Shown here piece after piece: positions 12,359 to 24,800 of a stretch of 64,000 nt of DNA. The notes below the pieces were generated by a model, which worked only from the letters and a program-made list of their open reading frames with translations, made no database searches and had not been told where the DNA came from. The stretch spans positions 55,741,429-55,805,428 of the forward strand of contig CM049312.1 in NCBI GenBank assembly GCA_026874595.1. The letters are read 5' to 3'. Numbering within the stretch: the stretch's first letter is position 1; every line of letters begins with the position of its first letter. Made by a program: the position numbers and the translations under genes. The stretch comes from Sipunculus nudus (Eukaryota > Annelida > Sipuncula > Golfingiida > Sipunculidae).

Positions 12359-12393
12359 TCAGCTGAGCGCCGTGACCCATGGGTCCCTTGTTT
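12358..12393 (+). repeat. F1-type 3' terminus with GACCCATGGGTC palindrome
   Basis: The motif TCAGCTGAGCGCCGTGACC followed by CATGGGTCCCTTGTTT contains a perfect 12-bp palindrome. Its TCAGCTGAGC is the reverse complement of the GCTCAGCTGA in F1 heads. Similar ends occur at 12911, 43487 and 58204. Confidence 0.7.
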
Positions 12394-12907
12394 AATATAA
12401 ACTGTAGCATAAAACCAGGTACTTATGATCATTATTAAATTTCTGAAACTTGTATATTCTGGATTCTCAACAATTTTGGCTGGCTGAAACTGTATAAATA
12501 CCAGACATGGTGCAAATACTTTGCAAATATATTTGAATAATAAATTGTTAAAACTTTTATATTATTTGAGCTATTGCCACTCTTGGGTAGGGATAACCTG
12601 AAATTATTAAATAACAGTTACCTCATTTGCAAAAAGCATAATTCACATGACTGATAACGGACAGTTTTTTTTAAATACTTCTACTGCAATGTAGATAAAG
12701 TTAAATGGCCAAGTCACAACCTGTGTGACAATGGCACTCCATTTTTAAATATTTTAAATGACATCAGTCTTTTTCCCTGTCTCCAAGGATATTATCAAAA
12801 TCTTACATAACTTGAGTTAAACACCATCAACTCATAATACAGCTTATATTACCACACAAAACCAGCATGTGCCTCATTTCCTAATCATATTTTGTGATTA
12901 TATGTAA

Positions 12908-12943
12908 CAGGTGAGCGCCGTGACCCATGGGTCCCTTGTTTTG
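12908..12943 (+). repeat. Second F1-type 3' terminus
   Basis: This repeats GTGAGCGCCGTGACCCATGG and GTCCCTTGTTTT almost exactly, about 550 bp after the first, which suggests two separate repeat insertions or a tandem duplication. Confidence 0.7.
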
Positions 12944-14785
12944 AAACAGCACGTGAACTTAAGTCGGAGTGGAAGAGACAGCCAAAATTCTGGCACCTTC
13001 TGGGTAAAAATCCTTTTGGCCAAACACGTTCTTTCCATGATGATTGGTCAAACATTCAAAAATTTAAGATTCGAGCTAAACCGTTAATAATATGGTTTCA
13101 TTTGAATCTTTGCATGACCATGAAAACCTAGGCCTAGACATAATATTTGTTCAATTACCATGGTTAGTTCTTGAAATATTGAAGAAAGTAAAATTTTCAT
13201 GAATGTCAGTACTAATCTACACATTAAAATTTGTAAAAACGAGCTAAATCGTTATAATATAGTTTCATTTAAATCTTTCACCGTGGAAATCTGTAGGTCA
13301 CCCACATGCCCCCTTACATTTTTAGGGGTGGGGACAAAAGTACCCTTTGTCCCATCTCATTTGTGTGTGTGTGTACGTGTGTGTGTGTGTGTGTGGATTA
13401 TAGGAAGAACTTCATAGTTTCAAATATTTCCATCAATCAGTTTATAGTTTCCTCATTAATCTTTAAGTGATGCATGTCAAATGAGATGATTTTGAATCTT
13501 ACACTCTTAATTTCTTTTTGCTGTTCAAAAGTAAAATATATGAACTGTAATCTGGAAACGCAGCAGATAATGTGTATGATGAAATCATACGCTTCAGTAA
13601 ATGTGTTATGAACGAAGAAAATTATATCATGTGACTAGGATTCTCTCCTATTTTTACTTAAGGGTTTGGGGTGTTCGGAGATACTGCCCATGTGTCCTTT
13701 AGCCATCGGTCGGGGGGGGGGGCTTCTTTTGGTACTATTGCGTATAGTCTCCCTCATATTTTCTCTACAAACAGGGCTCATGTATATAATATTAAAGCTG
13801 TCATATAATAAGTCAGAAAACTTTATAAAACTGATTGCGTGAGCGTATTCCTTTGTCAAACCCAACGAGTAAAAACTTTCAGTTACCAGTGTCTATCAAA
13901 TCAAATGTCACCAGAATAACACACTGAAGATATATGATTCGTATTTGCAGGTACCGTTATATAGGCTAACGAATGCAATCTAACTTGACAAACGGATGCA
14001 TCTAAATGTTACGGCTGGATTTATGGAAATGTACATAACATGCGTTGTATTGACTTGAAAACAGTTAAGATTTTAACGACACATATTTAATAATTCTCCA
14101 AATGTATCACAGGCAAGATAATATCGCGAATGTGATTCTATAATATGCATTTCATTTTAAAATGAAAAAATATTTATATGTCTATAATAATCCATTATAA
14201 GCAGCAAAGATATGACTCTAATTTTTTCCATATTGCACGAAATTCAATTATGATTGTTATTAATCCGTACACTTATTTATATGATACGAATGTAGAACAG
14301 ATCCTGTACTGTAAACATTATAAACTACTGTGTCAATAAATGGCTATTAGTAAACCGCATAAAATGCTTACGAGACACTTAATAAACAAGAACCAACTCG
14401 TATTTGAACCAATTCGTAAAAAAATTATGTAATATTGTTTTAGAAAAGAAACTCACAAGAAAAATAACGTGATAATGAACCAATATTTAAACTGTGCAGT
14501 TATATGATTTAACCAAGAAAAAACAGTGATATGTACATAAATTACTAATCCGGCCAACGCGGCCCCTCCAGTTTAACCAATTGCGTAACCACCTGTATGG
14601 TGGAATTAATTAAATAAGCAATGGTATACCCATCGACCATTTAGGATTAATAACTCAAGCGCAACAGGTAAAGACTCGTCAAACACTTTCAATTAAGGTC
14701 TGGTTAATTACACATCAGAGGTAATGACTATAGTTGTTTAGTATCTTCTATATAATTTGTCAGGACAGGCCAACCCGTGTCTGAT
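12944..14785. other. Intergenic stretch with a diverged direct repeat and GT microsatellite
   Basis: Two diverged direct copies are seen at about 13065-13130 and 13230-13300 (GAGCTAAACCGTTA...ATATGGTTTCATTTGAATC against GAGCTAAATCGTTA...ATATAGTTTCATTTAAATC). A GT-rich microsatellite lies at 13362-13395. No coding sequence is supported. Confidence 0.6.
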
Positions 14786-15036
14786 GTGTTGTGATGGTCC
14801 ATAGAAACGTATATCACCATGGCTATGAAACGTGGAACAGGTTTATAACTGTGAGTTTTGAGGGCAAGGGACATGGTATAAGAGCAACTACATTTGTGTT
14901 TAGACCAACAAAAGTTTACAGAAATTGCCTTGTTACATCGACTAACTGGACAACAAGAGAAACAACGCCAGATTATACATAATAGGTCATATTTGGTGAA
15001 GAATCCAGTTTTTTTTTATCGTAAACACCTGCGAAA

Positions 15037-15561
15037 ATGATCGTGCTACTGACGGGCGTGTCCAGTTCAGAAAAAACAAATATCGGGAAGCTTTTGGCCA
15101 AGAAACTTGGATGGCCGTTTGCAAATGAAGAGGATTTCCGTACGAAGGAAATAAGATCGAATATTATTTCCGTTGATACTTTTGACAGAAACTGCCTGTC
15201 ATTATTGGACAATATGCACACTTACGTCAGAAAATTAGAAAATAATAGCATGTCGGGAGTGATCACGTGCCGAGCTCTGAAAAAGTGTAACCGACATCGT
15301 CTGCTGTACGGTCCCCCGATGAAATCAACAACCTTTAATCCAACAGTGTCAAGACCTGTCGAAGTGCTATTCGTACATCTTGCATTCGACAGGACAGTGG
15401 CTGACGCGAGATTGGATGAGATGCTTGGACAGTGGATGTCACATGATTTTCTGGAGGTAGAACCCCCAAGCCGCGGAGAGCCTTACATGATTGTTAATAC
15501 AAATGCATCACCAGAGGATATTGTTCAAGCAATCGTTGAAAGGTTAGATTTTGATGACTAA
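15037..15561 (+). CDS. Gluconokinase-like P-loop kinase, intronless, Walker A degenerate
   Basis: An intact single-exon frame of 174 codons. An in-frame TAA lies 15 bases upstream, so the first ATG is the likely start. The layout follows the GntK/IDNK family, which phosphorylates gluconate to 6-phosphogluconate: P-loop region at residues 6-18 (TGVSSSEKTNIGK), KKLGW at 22-26, EEDF near 31-34, a CRALKK box (SALKK in the family), FVHLAFD, the lid region, and EVEPPSRGEP (LEPP in the family). Two P-loop glycines are replaced: S10 and E12 where the usual sequence is GxSGSGKS/T. The usual HP..N..KM..G substrate segment is also missing. Catalytic activity is therefore doubtful, although the frame is open. 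The lack of introns suggests a retrocopy. Poly(A)-signal candidates lie near 15623 and 15934. Family membership is inference from motifs. Confidence 0.75.
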   Translation: MIVLLTGVSSSEKTNIGKLLAKKLGWPFANEEDFRTKEIRSNIISVDTFDRNCLSLLDNMHTYVRKLENNSMSGVITCRALKKCNRHRLLYGPPMKSTTFNPTVSRPVEVLFVHLAFDRTVADARLDEMLGQWMSHDFLEVEPPSRGEPYMIVNTNASPEDIVQAIVERLDFDD

Positions 15562-16261
15562 CGCTAGTATTGGTATGTTTGCCTGTACGTCGATATAAAG
15601 GGACCTTCATCTTGCACTGTTATAATAAAGTTAATATTTTCGCAAATAAGGCGCAACCATATACAACCTATTTTACCACAAGTATGTACAAATTAAAGTA
15701 CAACCTAATATCTATTGACAGTGATGAAACATTTGACTGTAAATATCGTATTTATTATATATTTATGGGCCTATGTATATACAAGACATTTTTCGATTAT
15801 TATTTTGTTAATGTGTAAAATTCGCAAAATGTGATAGATATTGTTATTATGTGAAGATGTGTTGAATGAAAAAAAATATTTTGTTAATATACCTCGACTG
15901 TATTTTCATGCATGATTTGTTGGATAATTTTTTAATAAATCTGCTACTTATATGATTCTTGTGTTATCGCTAATTCATTGATTTGATCTTGTTATGTTTG
16001 ATTTAATATTCCATATTTTGAAAATAACATACTACATGTATCAGATTCAGCCGTATTAAATTTAGTCATTTGCCTTAAGTATTTATAAAAGCGTTATCCA
16101 CTTCTTTGCAACTAGCTAATGCTGGTAACCATTTGATTTAGAAAATACGACAAGTGGGTGACTTTATAAAGAGGGATGAGGTATATGACTTAATTGCCCG
16201 TTTAGATATTTTTCTATATCGTTTTGCCCCCCCCCCCCCCCCAAAAAAATAAGGAAAAGTG
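15562..16261. other. 3' flank of the kinase-like gene, AT-rich
   Basis: AATAAA-type signals occur near 15623 and at 15934-15939. A run of about 17 C lies at 16226-16242, just before the duplicated unit. No further gene is supported. Confidence 0.5.
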
Positions 16262-17085
16262 CAGATGCGTTATTACCATTTCTATTCATGCTTAGGTAGT
16301 TTAACTTTAAAAACAGCCGATATGCTTAATAGTAAAATTTCTTCGATAAGCGATCCTAAAATATATATGACATTGATTTGGTTCTATTCTGTGACCACAG
16401 AATATATATAATTTGATATAATCGGCATGTTAAATTATATGTATAGATGTTAGGGGCATGACTGAGACTGGCCTGTTGAATGACTGAAAGGAATATCAAC
16501 TCGTGACGATGACAAGTGCAGACATAAAGTGTCATGTTTAACTCCCCATTTCTTTAAACAACCCCTCACCCCCCCCCCCCCCTTTTTTTTTCCACCATCA
16601 GAAACATTTCTTTGAAATAAATATAAGCGTTAACCTCATGGTATTTATTTGTAAATTAAATTTTACTTGTGAATATCACTGCCCAGGGGCGAAGCCAGAA
16701 GGGGGCCGCAGGGGACCATGCCCCCCCCCCCCCCCATTCCGGTCGCATCCAGTACTCCCTGTCCCCCGTAATTTCACTTAAGTTTAATAATGTTTACATT
16801 TTCAAAACACAATAATGGAATTCCTGTAACTGGTATCCGCAGATTTGGGAGTTATTTCTTTATTTCATGATATAAGCCTATGATCCTGCAAATATAATAT
16901 TTTTTAAATATTCATCCTGAACATCTGATATTCTTAACTTGAATTAAATCATCCGTACTTACGTGGAATTATTGTGAGGTGATATATAATCATTTGCCTT
17001 TTTTTCTCAATATTTCGTCCCCCTCCCTTCCCTATATCCTGGCTACGCCCCTGAATAGCTGTTCGTAAAGGTCTAACAGACAAAC
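16262..17085. repeat. Dispersed duplicate unit, copy 2
   Basis: This is parallel to 3704-4610 over nearly the whole length, including the nested MITE. It ends about 430 bp before rabaptin exon 1, so the proximal upstream region of that gene is bounded by repeat DNA. Confidence 0.85.
16684..17053. mobile_element. MITE with CAGGGGCGTAGCC-type terminal inverted repeats, copy 2
   Basis: It opens CAGGGGCGAAGCC and closes GGCTACGCCCCTG, which is the reverse complement with one mismatch. It is 370 bp long and non-coding. Confidence 0.75.
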
Positions 17086-17199
17086 ATGTATCATATCCGA
17101 ACTGCTTGCAAGCAGTTTTTTTCGTTTTTTTTTTAGAATCTTATGTTAATCAGTTGTGTTTTCGATGTCCAATGAATAAATCAACAACATCGTAGTAGC

Positions 17200-17515
17200 C
17201 ACGTGCTTTTGTTTATGTTTGGTTGGGCCGCTTAAAACTATATGAAAATTATAGAGAAAGACTGTGAATAAAAATAAAACCTCAATTCAGTGTAGAATAC
17301 CAGCACTTTACGCAATTAATGCAAAAAGAGATTGTCAATGTGCAGAACACGTGTGTTATATTCACAATCTTCTGTGATTGGTTTATTTTTGTGCATGAGG
17401 TAAACGGCAGCTCACTGAGCATGTGTCAAGCTCACTTCCGGGTGTCAAAAGACCAGCAAAATCTAAAGAAATCTGTGGAAATTTTTGGAATTGGTTTGTT
17501 TTACAAGCATGCAAA
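17200..17515 (+). promoter_or_regulatory. Presumed rabaptin promoter and 5' UTR
   Basis: The region before the first coding exon has no TATA box at a clear distance. It carries CACTTCCGGG at 17433, a strong ETS-type motif typical of housekeeping promoters, and CACGTG at 17201 and 17348. A TGACGTCC motif lies in the first exon. The transcription start is not known. Confidence 0.4.
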
Positions 17516-17567
17516 ATGGAAAATGAAGAATTTGGACAGATGACGTCCTTCGATGCAAATCTAAATG
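17516..17567 (+). CDS. RABEP1: Rabaptin exon 1 (residues 1-17)
   Basis: ATG in the context GCAAAATGG opens MENEEFGQMTSFDANLN, ending at a consensus donor GTAAGT in phase 1, which fits exon 2. It is assigned by phase, Kozak context and promoter-like upstream sequence; the N-terminus of this family is poorly conserved, so no homology supports it. Confidence 0.7.
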
Positions 17568-18745
17568 GTAAGTGTTGTCACTGTCTGTGTTGTCGCATGA
17601 CGCCAGGACGCCAAGTTGGCAGACGCCTCCAAACGTAATGAGTCAACTCTCAGTTTCACCACTGCTCACAGTCACAGTCAGTCTCAGACTCGCTCCCAGT
17701 GTCAGCGCTCGGAGACTTAGGGTGACTTTCCGTCTTATTTGCATTGATATATATGTCGGCCATGCTGGTTCATTCAGTTTCCAACGTCATTGATAATTAT
17801 AGGAATTATGATGCTTTTTTATTACCTGAAAGGTCAATATAATTAAAGGTCACTAAATTATAGTAAATTATTATAATAGTAATATCCCCGCCAACACACA
17901 TTCATATTATAAATATGTTATGAGCACTCATTTCAGACATTTATATTTGTCTTAGCATGAGAGTCATTATATAGACAGTTTTAAACAGAATGGCTAAAAA
18001 GTGCTTTATTTAGTGGAAAACACAAGTATATATAAATTATAACTAACTGCAAATTATTTGGTGTAGGTATCCAGTTCCACTGATACCCGCAGCATTAAAA
18101 GCTTCATATAAACTGGAGAACCTGTATCTTGTACCAGACAAAACATATAAAATCAAATAATGTTTGTATGACAGGGAAACTTTTGCATTCGGGGGCAGAA
18201 AATGTTAATGTACAGGAATGAACAAGATATTTGGCTGGAAATCTTGCTTAATTGCCAAAACTGTACTCACTTTAAAAGTTTGCGGTACGGACTAAAACCC
18301 GGATGCCACATGTCACATGTCACATGCCATAGTTTGTGGACAAAAACCTGGATGCCACATGTCACATGCCAAAATGCGGATATTGGAAGCAGGAAGCCAG
18401 TATTGAGGGTTGAGACATCGGATGCCCAACTGCTTTAAATTTATAATATGATAAAAAACGTGATCAGTGTTTCTAAAATACCTTAATTAAAGAAATTCAT
18501 AATTTTGGAGTTTTTAAACCATTAGTTAGAATCTTGGACACGCAATATTTTATCAATAAAATATATAGAAAAAAAGTAAACATTTGAAAGTTGTGAAATA
18601 TTTTTATTGTAACTTTATCACAGAATATAAAACATGAAATATTTTTATTTTATATCACAAATATCTATTAAATTATATATAGGTAAAATGAAAAATGATT
18701 AATAGTTGAAGCACTGAGCGTGTACATAAACACATGTACAAACAC

Positions 18746-18813
<68 letters not shown>

Positions 18814-21800
18814 ATTTTACTTATATCTTTTATATAAATATATCAATATGTATATATTGAATATGCATACAAACACGTATACATGAATTATATACAATGT
18901 ACCAGTCAAATATTTTACATGATGCCTTTTTCGCACAACCATGAAACATCCATTATATTGAATGGATCAACTCTGCCACATTCACAATGGTACAATATTT
19001 CACGGCCAGAAATTTTAAGCATAAATAATTTGGGAGATTACATACACAATTTATACTAACAGTGTGGACTTTTGGACGGATATATAAATTTTTTTTTCGA
19101 GTCACTTTCGGAAACGGTTCAAATAAGATTTTCTCAGAACATTTTTGGGAATTTGTAAATGAATTATAATTATAATAAACCTGTTTCTGATTGAAAAAAT
19201 TCAAAATAATATGTATTTAATTCTTAATTTATTCAATAAAAAAATTCACGTATTATTTGTCTTAAATATTATATTATGCAACTCATTGAAAATTTAATAT
19301 TTTATATGTCTGTTTGTGTGCATATGTGTGCGTATATATGTTTGCATGGGTACCTTGAAAATTTAATATTGTATATGTCTGTTTGTGTGTATATGTGTGT
19401 GTATATATGTCTGCATGGGTACCTTGCATATATATTTATTTATTAATTTATTCAATCCAAAAACTCACGTATTATATGTCTAAAATATTATATTATGCAA
19501 CTCTTTTATTTTTAATATAAAACATGAAGAGGACTGAACCTGTTCAAGAAAACCTTTATTTGCATAATATAAAAGGATACGCATAAAGAAACATAATAAA
19601 CTGGTGCACTTCAATTGTATGACTGTGAAAACAAAACTAAATAAATTGAGAGAATTTCAGCTTGGGATTTGCTGTACTTGGGCATCTTTTAACAGGCTGT
19701 ATTTCTGAGTTGGCACTTTTGCAAGAATTAAACTCACCATAACTGCAAAATACTTGCATATCACTTGACGTTTGGCTGACGTCGGGATGACGTCCGAGAT
19801 TAATATCATTTAATAAAATTATTATTAAACAATATTAACTAGCGTACCTCAGTATGATAAAAGAAATGATTTACATGTGAAGTTTTATCGGTATTTGATG
19901 AATGATTATTAAAATATGGCAAAACTTGTAAAATCGGTGTCCGACATCTGTCGTCCGGGTTTTACACACAGCCTGTGGCATCCAATCACCCGAGCGGCAT
20001 CTGGTGAGGCATCCGATTTGGCATGTGACATGTGGCATCCGGGTTTTAGTCCGTACCAAAGTTTGCTTCCTTGGGCCTGGAGTTGTTCCTGAAGTTGGGA
20101 CAATCACCAGGTGGCCTGTATAACACATCATTCTCCATACAGAATATTTTTCAAGAATGTCAAGGATAAACACAATAGATCCTGACTCTGCACTTGAGGT
20201 TGATGGGGGTATGATGTTTTATGTGGGAGAAACCTAGGGAAATCCCCATTAGACATGTTTGTTTTTACTGCTTGAGATGGAGACCTACTGGTACCTAATT
20301 CGATCGTTTAAATGACATAAAAATGTTCGAGTGATATGTTATATGCTACCACATGATAAAGACGTATTTGTTTCTTATATATATATCTGACACTTTTTAG
20401 CCAGGATATTATAGTTTTATTGTCCACTGGAATATCTGCAGTTTGCAAACACCTATTACTAGGGCTCCCTCACAGAGGAGGGAAACGCGTAAGGAAAGAG
20501 CTTGGAAGCTAGGGCTAGTATATAACATGTATATGTCAAGGCCCAGATCCCGATCTGGACCAATCGGTGATTGGTCACCGATTGGTCCAGACCAAATCCT
20601 GATCGGGGTTTAGGCTGGACCGCCGATTGGTCCAGATGCCGATCGGGATTTGGTCAGGCCTAAACCCTGATCATTAACTTGAAGGAAAGAGAATGAGTTC
20701 CTGTCTGAACTTATCAAGGTTCAGGTCAGCCCAGACCTAGATTCAGAGCATGCCTATGTCCCTGACAGGATGTCTGAAATTATAACTTAATAAGTAATGA
20801 CAAATCATATTTAGTTTGTTTTCAGTGTTAATTATTCTACCTTAATAACTAAACTAATATTTAAGTTTGATTTAATTGAGTGATTATATTTATAATTATT
20901 TTTCAAGTCCTTGTATTATTTTTCAAGTTTGATTATTATTTCCAGTATTTTTATCAGATTGTTTATTCAATTTTTATATGACAATAGTTTAAGCTGACTC
21001 ACTGTGTAAATAAGAGTATATATTTGATGCGTTTTGTAGGTAGGATAAATTGTTAGATGGATGACATATATAAGAAATTAAGTATCATATGAAGCTTTTG
21101 GTCCCTAGTTTTAAAATATGCATACCCTTAACTTGTATCAACTCATGAACAGCTTAAATTCAAGTGAAAAATCCTGATTTTATGAAAACCAACAATTTAT
21201 AACTTCTTTTATCAACATTTTCAACAATATATATGTATATATTCATATTTTTATTATATAAATTAATATATATAAACTAAATTTTTTCACACAACTTGGT
21301 TTATTATTTTCATGTCTTAACCTTATGGAATATAATGTTTACACCAAAAGCCTGCTCTTGTCTGCCATGGAATCTCAATAAGGGACTGGTCCAGACTAGA
21401 TCTTGATCGGGGTTTAGGCCAGACTGAATCTGGACCAATCGGGAATTGGTCTAGCCCAGGTGCCGATCGAGATTTGGTCTGGACCAATTCCCGATTGGTC
21501 TGGACCTATCAGCAATTGGTCCAGACCAGATCACAATCAGGATTTGATCAGGCCTAAATCCCGATCAGGATCTGGTCTTGACCAATTGCCGATTGGTCAA
21601 GATCGGGATTTGGGCCTTTACATATATATGAAGGATAAGAAAGTAATTTGATGAGAAAAAGAAAGTGACTTCAGATGTCTTAGAAGGGTTTATTGATTGG
21701 AAATGAAAAAGTGGTCAGGTGAGAACAGGTATTCTGTGATAAGAAAGGGGGAAGTAATTGATATTGTGATAACAGAAAAAAAATAATGTATTGATTTGTC

Positions 21801-24800
21801 ACTGTCAGTCTGTCAATGAAAAACATAAAGGATGAGATGTGCCATGCTTGTATAAATACATTGTTCACTGTCAATATGTGTTCTTTAAAAAGAAAGTCTT
21901 TTATTGGAAATTAAATATAAAGTTGTTATGTAGCTTTAAATTGTTAGTATCATACACTTATCTTTTACAGAAGGCATGTATTTCCTTGCCACAATTTCTT
22001 CAAATGTCCACCTAAAATTGTAATAAACAAGAAAATGGTCAGAGACCACAGTAAACTTCTGCCAGCTTCCTAATCAAACTACACAGAAATACAGGAAATA
22101 TTTGTCCCGGTTTGAAAGCTCCATTCACTGATTAATCTGTGTGTAACAAATGTCCTGGGTCTCAACAGGGATAAAATAGACATATGTATGGAAAGGAAGC
22201 ATTTGAATTAATGATGATTTAGACTACTTACAAACTTTTTCAGATTGTTCCTAGTTTGTTATCCTAACCTCCACAAAATTTCATCAAAATCTGTTAGTAC
22301 CTTTTGCAAAAGTTGCCGACAGATAAATCAGATAACCAAGGGTAAAACATAATACCTAGCTGAGGTATAAAAATAAGGGGTAAGCTCCAGCCACAGAAAA
22401 ATAATCCTTCCATCAGTGAGTTTCTACAAGCTCTTCTTATTTACACTTTAACTAAAGAATAGGTTGTTGGTTGATGGCTTGCACATTGCTCTAGTTAGCT
22501 GATTTGCGTATGGAAATCTTAATTTGTGAATCAGCTGAACAATTTTAAAAATAGGCTGTTGGGAGTGACATCATCTGTTGAATTTCTAATGCTGTTCAAA
22601 TGTTATCCAATCTGCCCACAAAGCTTGATTCAGCTCATTTGCTTCTGCCTTCATTATTAGTCTGTTCATGTATTTGTATGTTACTTACATGGCAGGCACA
22701 TCTCAAATGGTCCTGCCATCTATGGAAGGACTTTGGTACTTATATTAATGTAAACAATGCAATTTTAAGTTACCTGTTAATACCCATACTCTTTGATCCT
22801 GAATCAGATAGAATTTTTCTTATTCAAAGTTATTTAAGAGGGTATTGCTTTTTCAAGGTACCCATTATCAAATGGAGGAGTTTGGTACTATCATTTAATT
22901 CAAAATTGCACTTTCAGGTGACCCATGATTACTTCTCCCTTCCCTTTCCTCCCCTCCTCCACACACACACAAAGTATCACACTTTGGAATTTTCAAGTTT
23001 GATTGTGACTCATCATGTCAAGTCACTGGGATAAACAATGACAAAACTAGCACCATTCAGGCCCTCTGACACCAGACTAGCACCATTCTAGCCCTCTGAC
23101 ATAAAGAATCTACAATCAGCTAACTGGCTGTCAGAGTAGGCTGACCAACCAATTATAAGTGCCTACTAAGTCGGGTTGTCACAGCTAACATCAGACAGTC
23201 TATGACCAGCATCCCAGTGTTAGAGTTCCTTTACATCTTGACTGAGGACCACACTGTAAGGCTCTTATCAGGATGCATTTTTGACAAAGCCTCATGGCCT
23301 AAAAGTAATCTGTCGCTTGACAAAAACCTGAATGTTAGATTTTTTAGTGTACTGTCTAACATCATTGACCATGTGCAAGAAAAATTCAGTTTTAAAATTC
23401 ATCATTTTGGTAAATCCCTCTGCATGTTTGTTGAATTTCTGACATTGTGAATAAAAGCATGGCTCACAAAGGTTACTAGACAGCAGCCAACTTGTGGGCA
23501 ATATTGGGAATGACTCATTACCATAGGGACAACTTTTATTATTTTGTGTTTATGCATCACACACAGCCTTTTGTCAAGATTATTGGCTGTTGTCCATAAA
23601 AATCAATGCAACAGGATGGATGACCATTGAAGTATATTCTTCTGTATGGCTTGTATCACAACTCAAGTTAGGCCTGCCAGTCCAAAATAAATGCCTATGG
23701 GTTCATGTTATAACAGTTAAAACAAAACATGATCACTTTAAGAGGAAGCTAGGACAGCCCGATGATCTTCACAGACAGGTCAGCAGGGCCATAAGATTAT
23801 TATATTTATTGTATTCCCGGACAAAGTCGGGGGATACTATGTTTTCATACCGGTCCCACCACCACTGCCACCGCCGCCGCTGCATATAAATATTTCACAG
23901 ATCTTTACCAAACATGGTATATGTATAGATATGGGTGAGAGGACGACACCTTTTTAAAATGAGGTCATGACCTTGACTAGGAGAGTGTCCTTGACCTTGA
24001 AAAGTCCAAATTTGGGGAAAAACACAAAAATTCTTAAATATCTCAAGAAATCTTGCATGGATTGATCCCAAAATCAAGTTGATGGAAGATCATGGATAGG
24101 GTTGTCATGTTCCAGAAACTGGTGGCGCCACCTATTATTCTTTACTTGTTTTCGTGCCGTTTAATACCCCCAAAATTGCCACTTGACAGTACTGTGAGCA
24201 TTATAAGTAAAAAAACTAATGGACAGATTTCTTTTATATTATGCATATACATAGATTTGGGTTATGGGATGATGTTTTTTTAAATTGGGGTCATGACCTT
24301 TCCTTTGAGAGTGGCCTTGACCTTGAATATTGCCATATATGGTAAAAATCACACAAAATCATTAATATCTCAATAAGGGATGCATGGATTGGTCCAAAAA
24401 TCAACTTGACCAAAGATCTTGGATAGTAATGTCATGTACCTGAAACAGGTGGCGCCACCTGTTATACTTTTACTTGTTTTTGTTCCGTTTAATACCCCCA
24501 TCATTGCCACTTAACAGTACTGTGAGCATTTAAAAGTCAAAAACTATCAGACAGGTTTCTTTCATATTATGCATATACATAGACATGGGTTATGGGATGA
24601 TGTTTATTTAAATTGGGGTCATGACCTTTCCTATGAGAGTGGCCTTGACCTTGAATATTGCCATATATGGTGAAAATCACACAAAATCATTAATATCTCA
24701 ATAAGGGATGCATGGATTGGTCCAAAAATCAACTTGACCGAAGATCTTGGATTAATTGTCTGGGGATACTATGGTACCTGCGGTGCCAAGAAATATCTAG

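Larger units (their letters stand above)
18284..20057. mobile_element. Element bounded by a perfect 36-bp inverted repeat
   Basis: Positions 18284-18319 and 20022-20057 are exact reverse complements, beginning GGTACGGACTAAAACCCGG and continuing into GATGCCACATGTCACATG. Related, less perfect modules follow inward on both sides (18340-18378; 19960-20015), as in subterminal repeats of DNA transposons. About 1.77 kb in all, with no transposase frame. Confidence 0.7.

Noticed and set aside
14791-14982. 63-codon frame just upstream of the kinase-like gene
   Set aside because: No homology recognised. The kinase-like ATG has its own in-frame upstream stop, so it is not an N-terminal extension.
21460-21651. 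Frame encoding repeated WSGPI/RPD-like peptides
   Set aside because: It arises from the palindromic arm of the foldback element, not from a gene.
22600-23034. 144-codon open frame in rabaptin intron 1
   Set aside because: No domain, no splice context, hydrophobic AT-driven composition; most likely chance.
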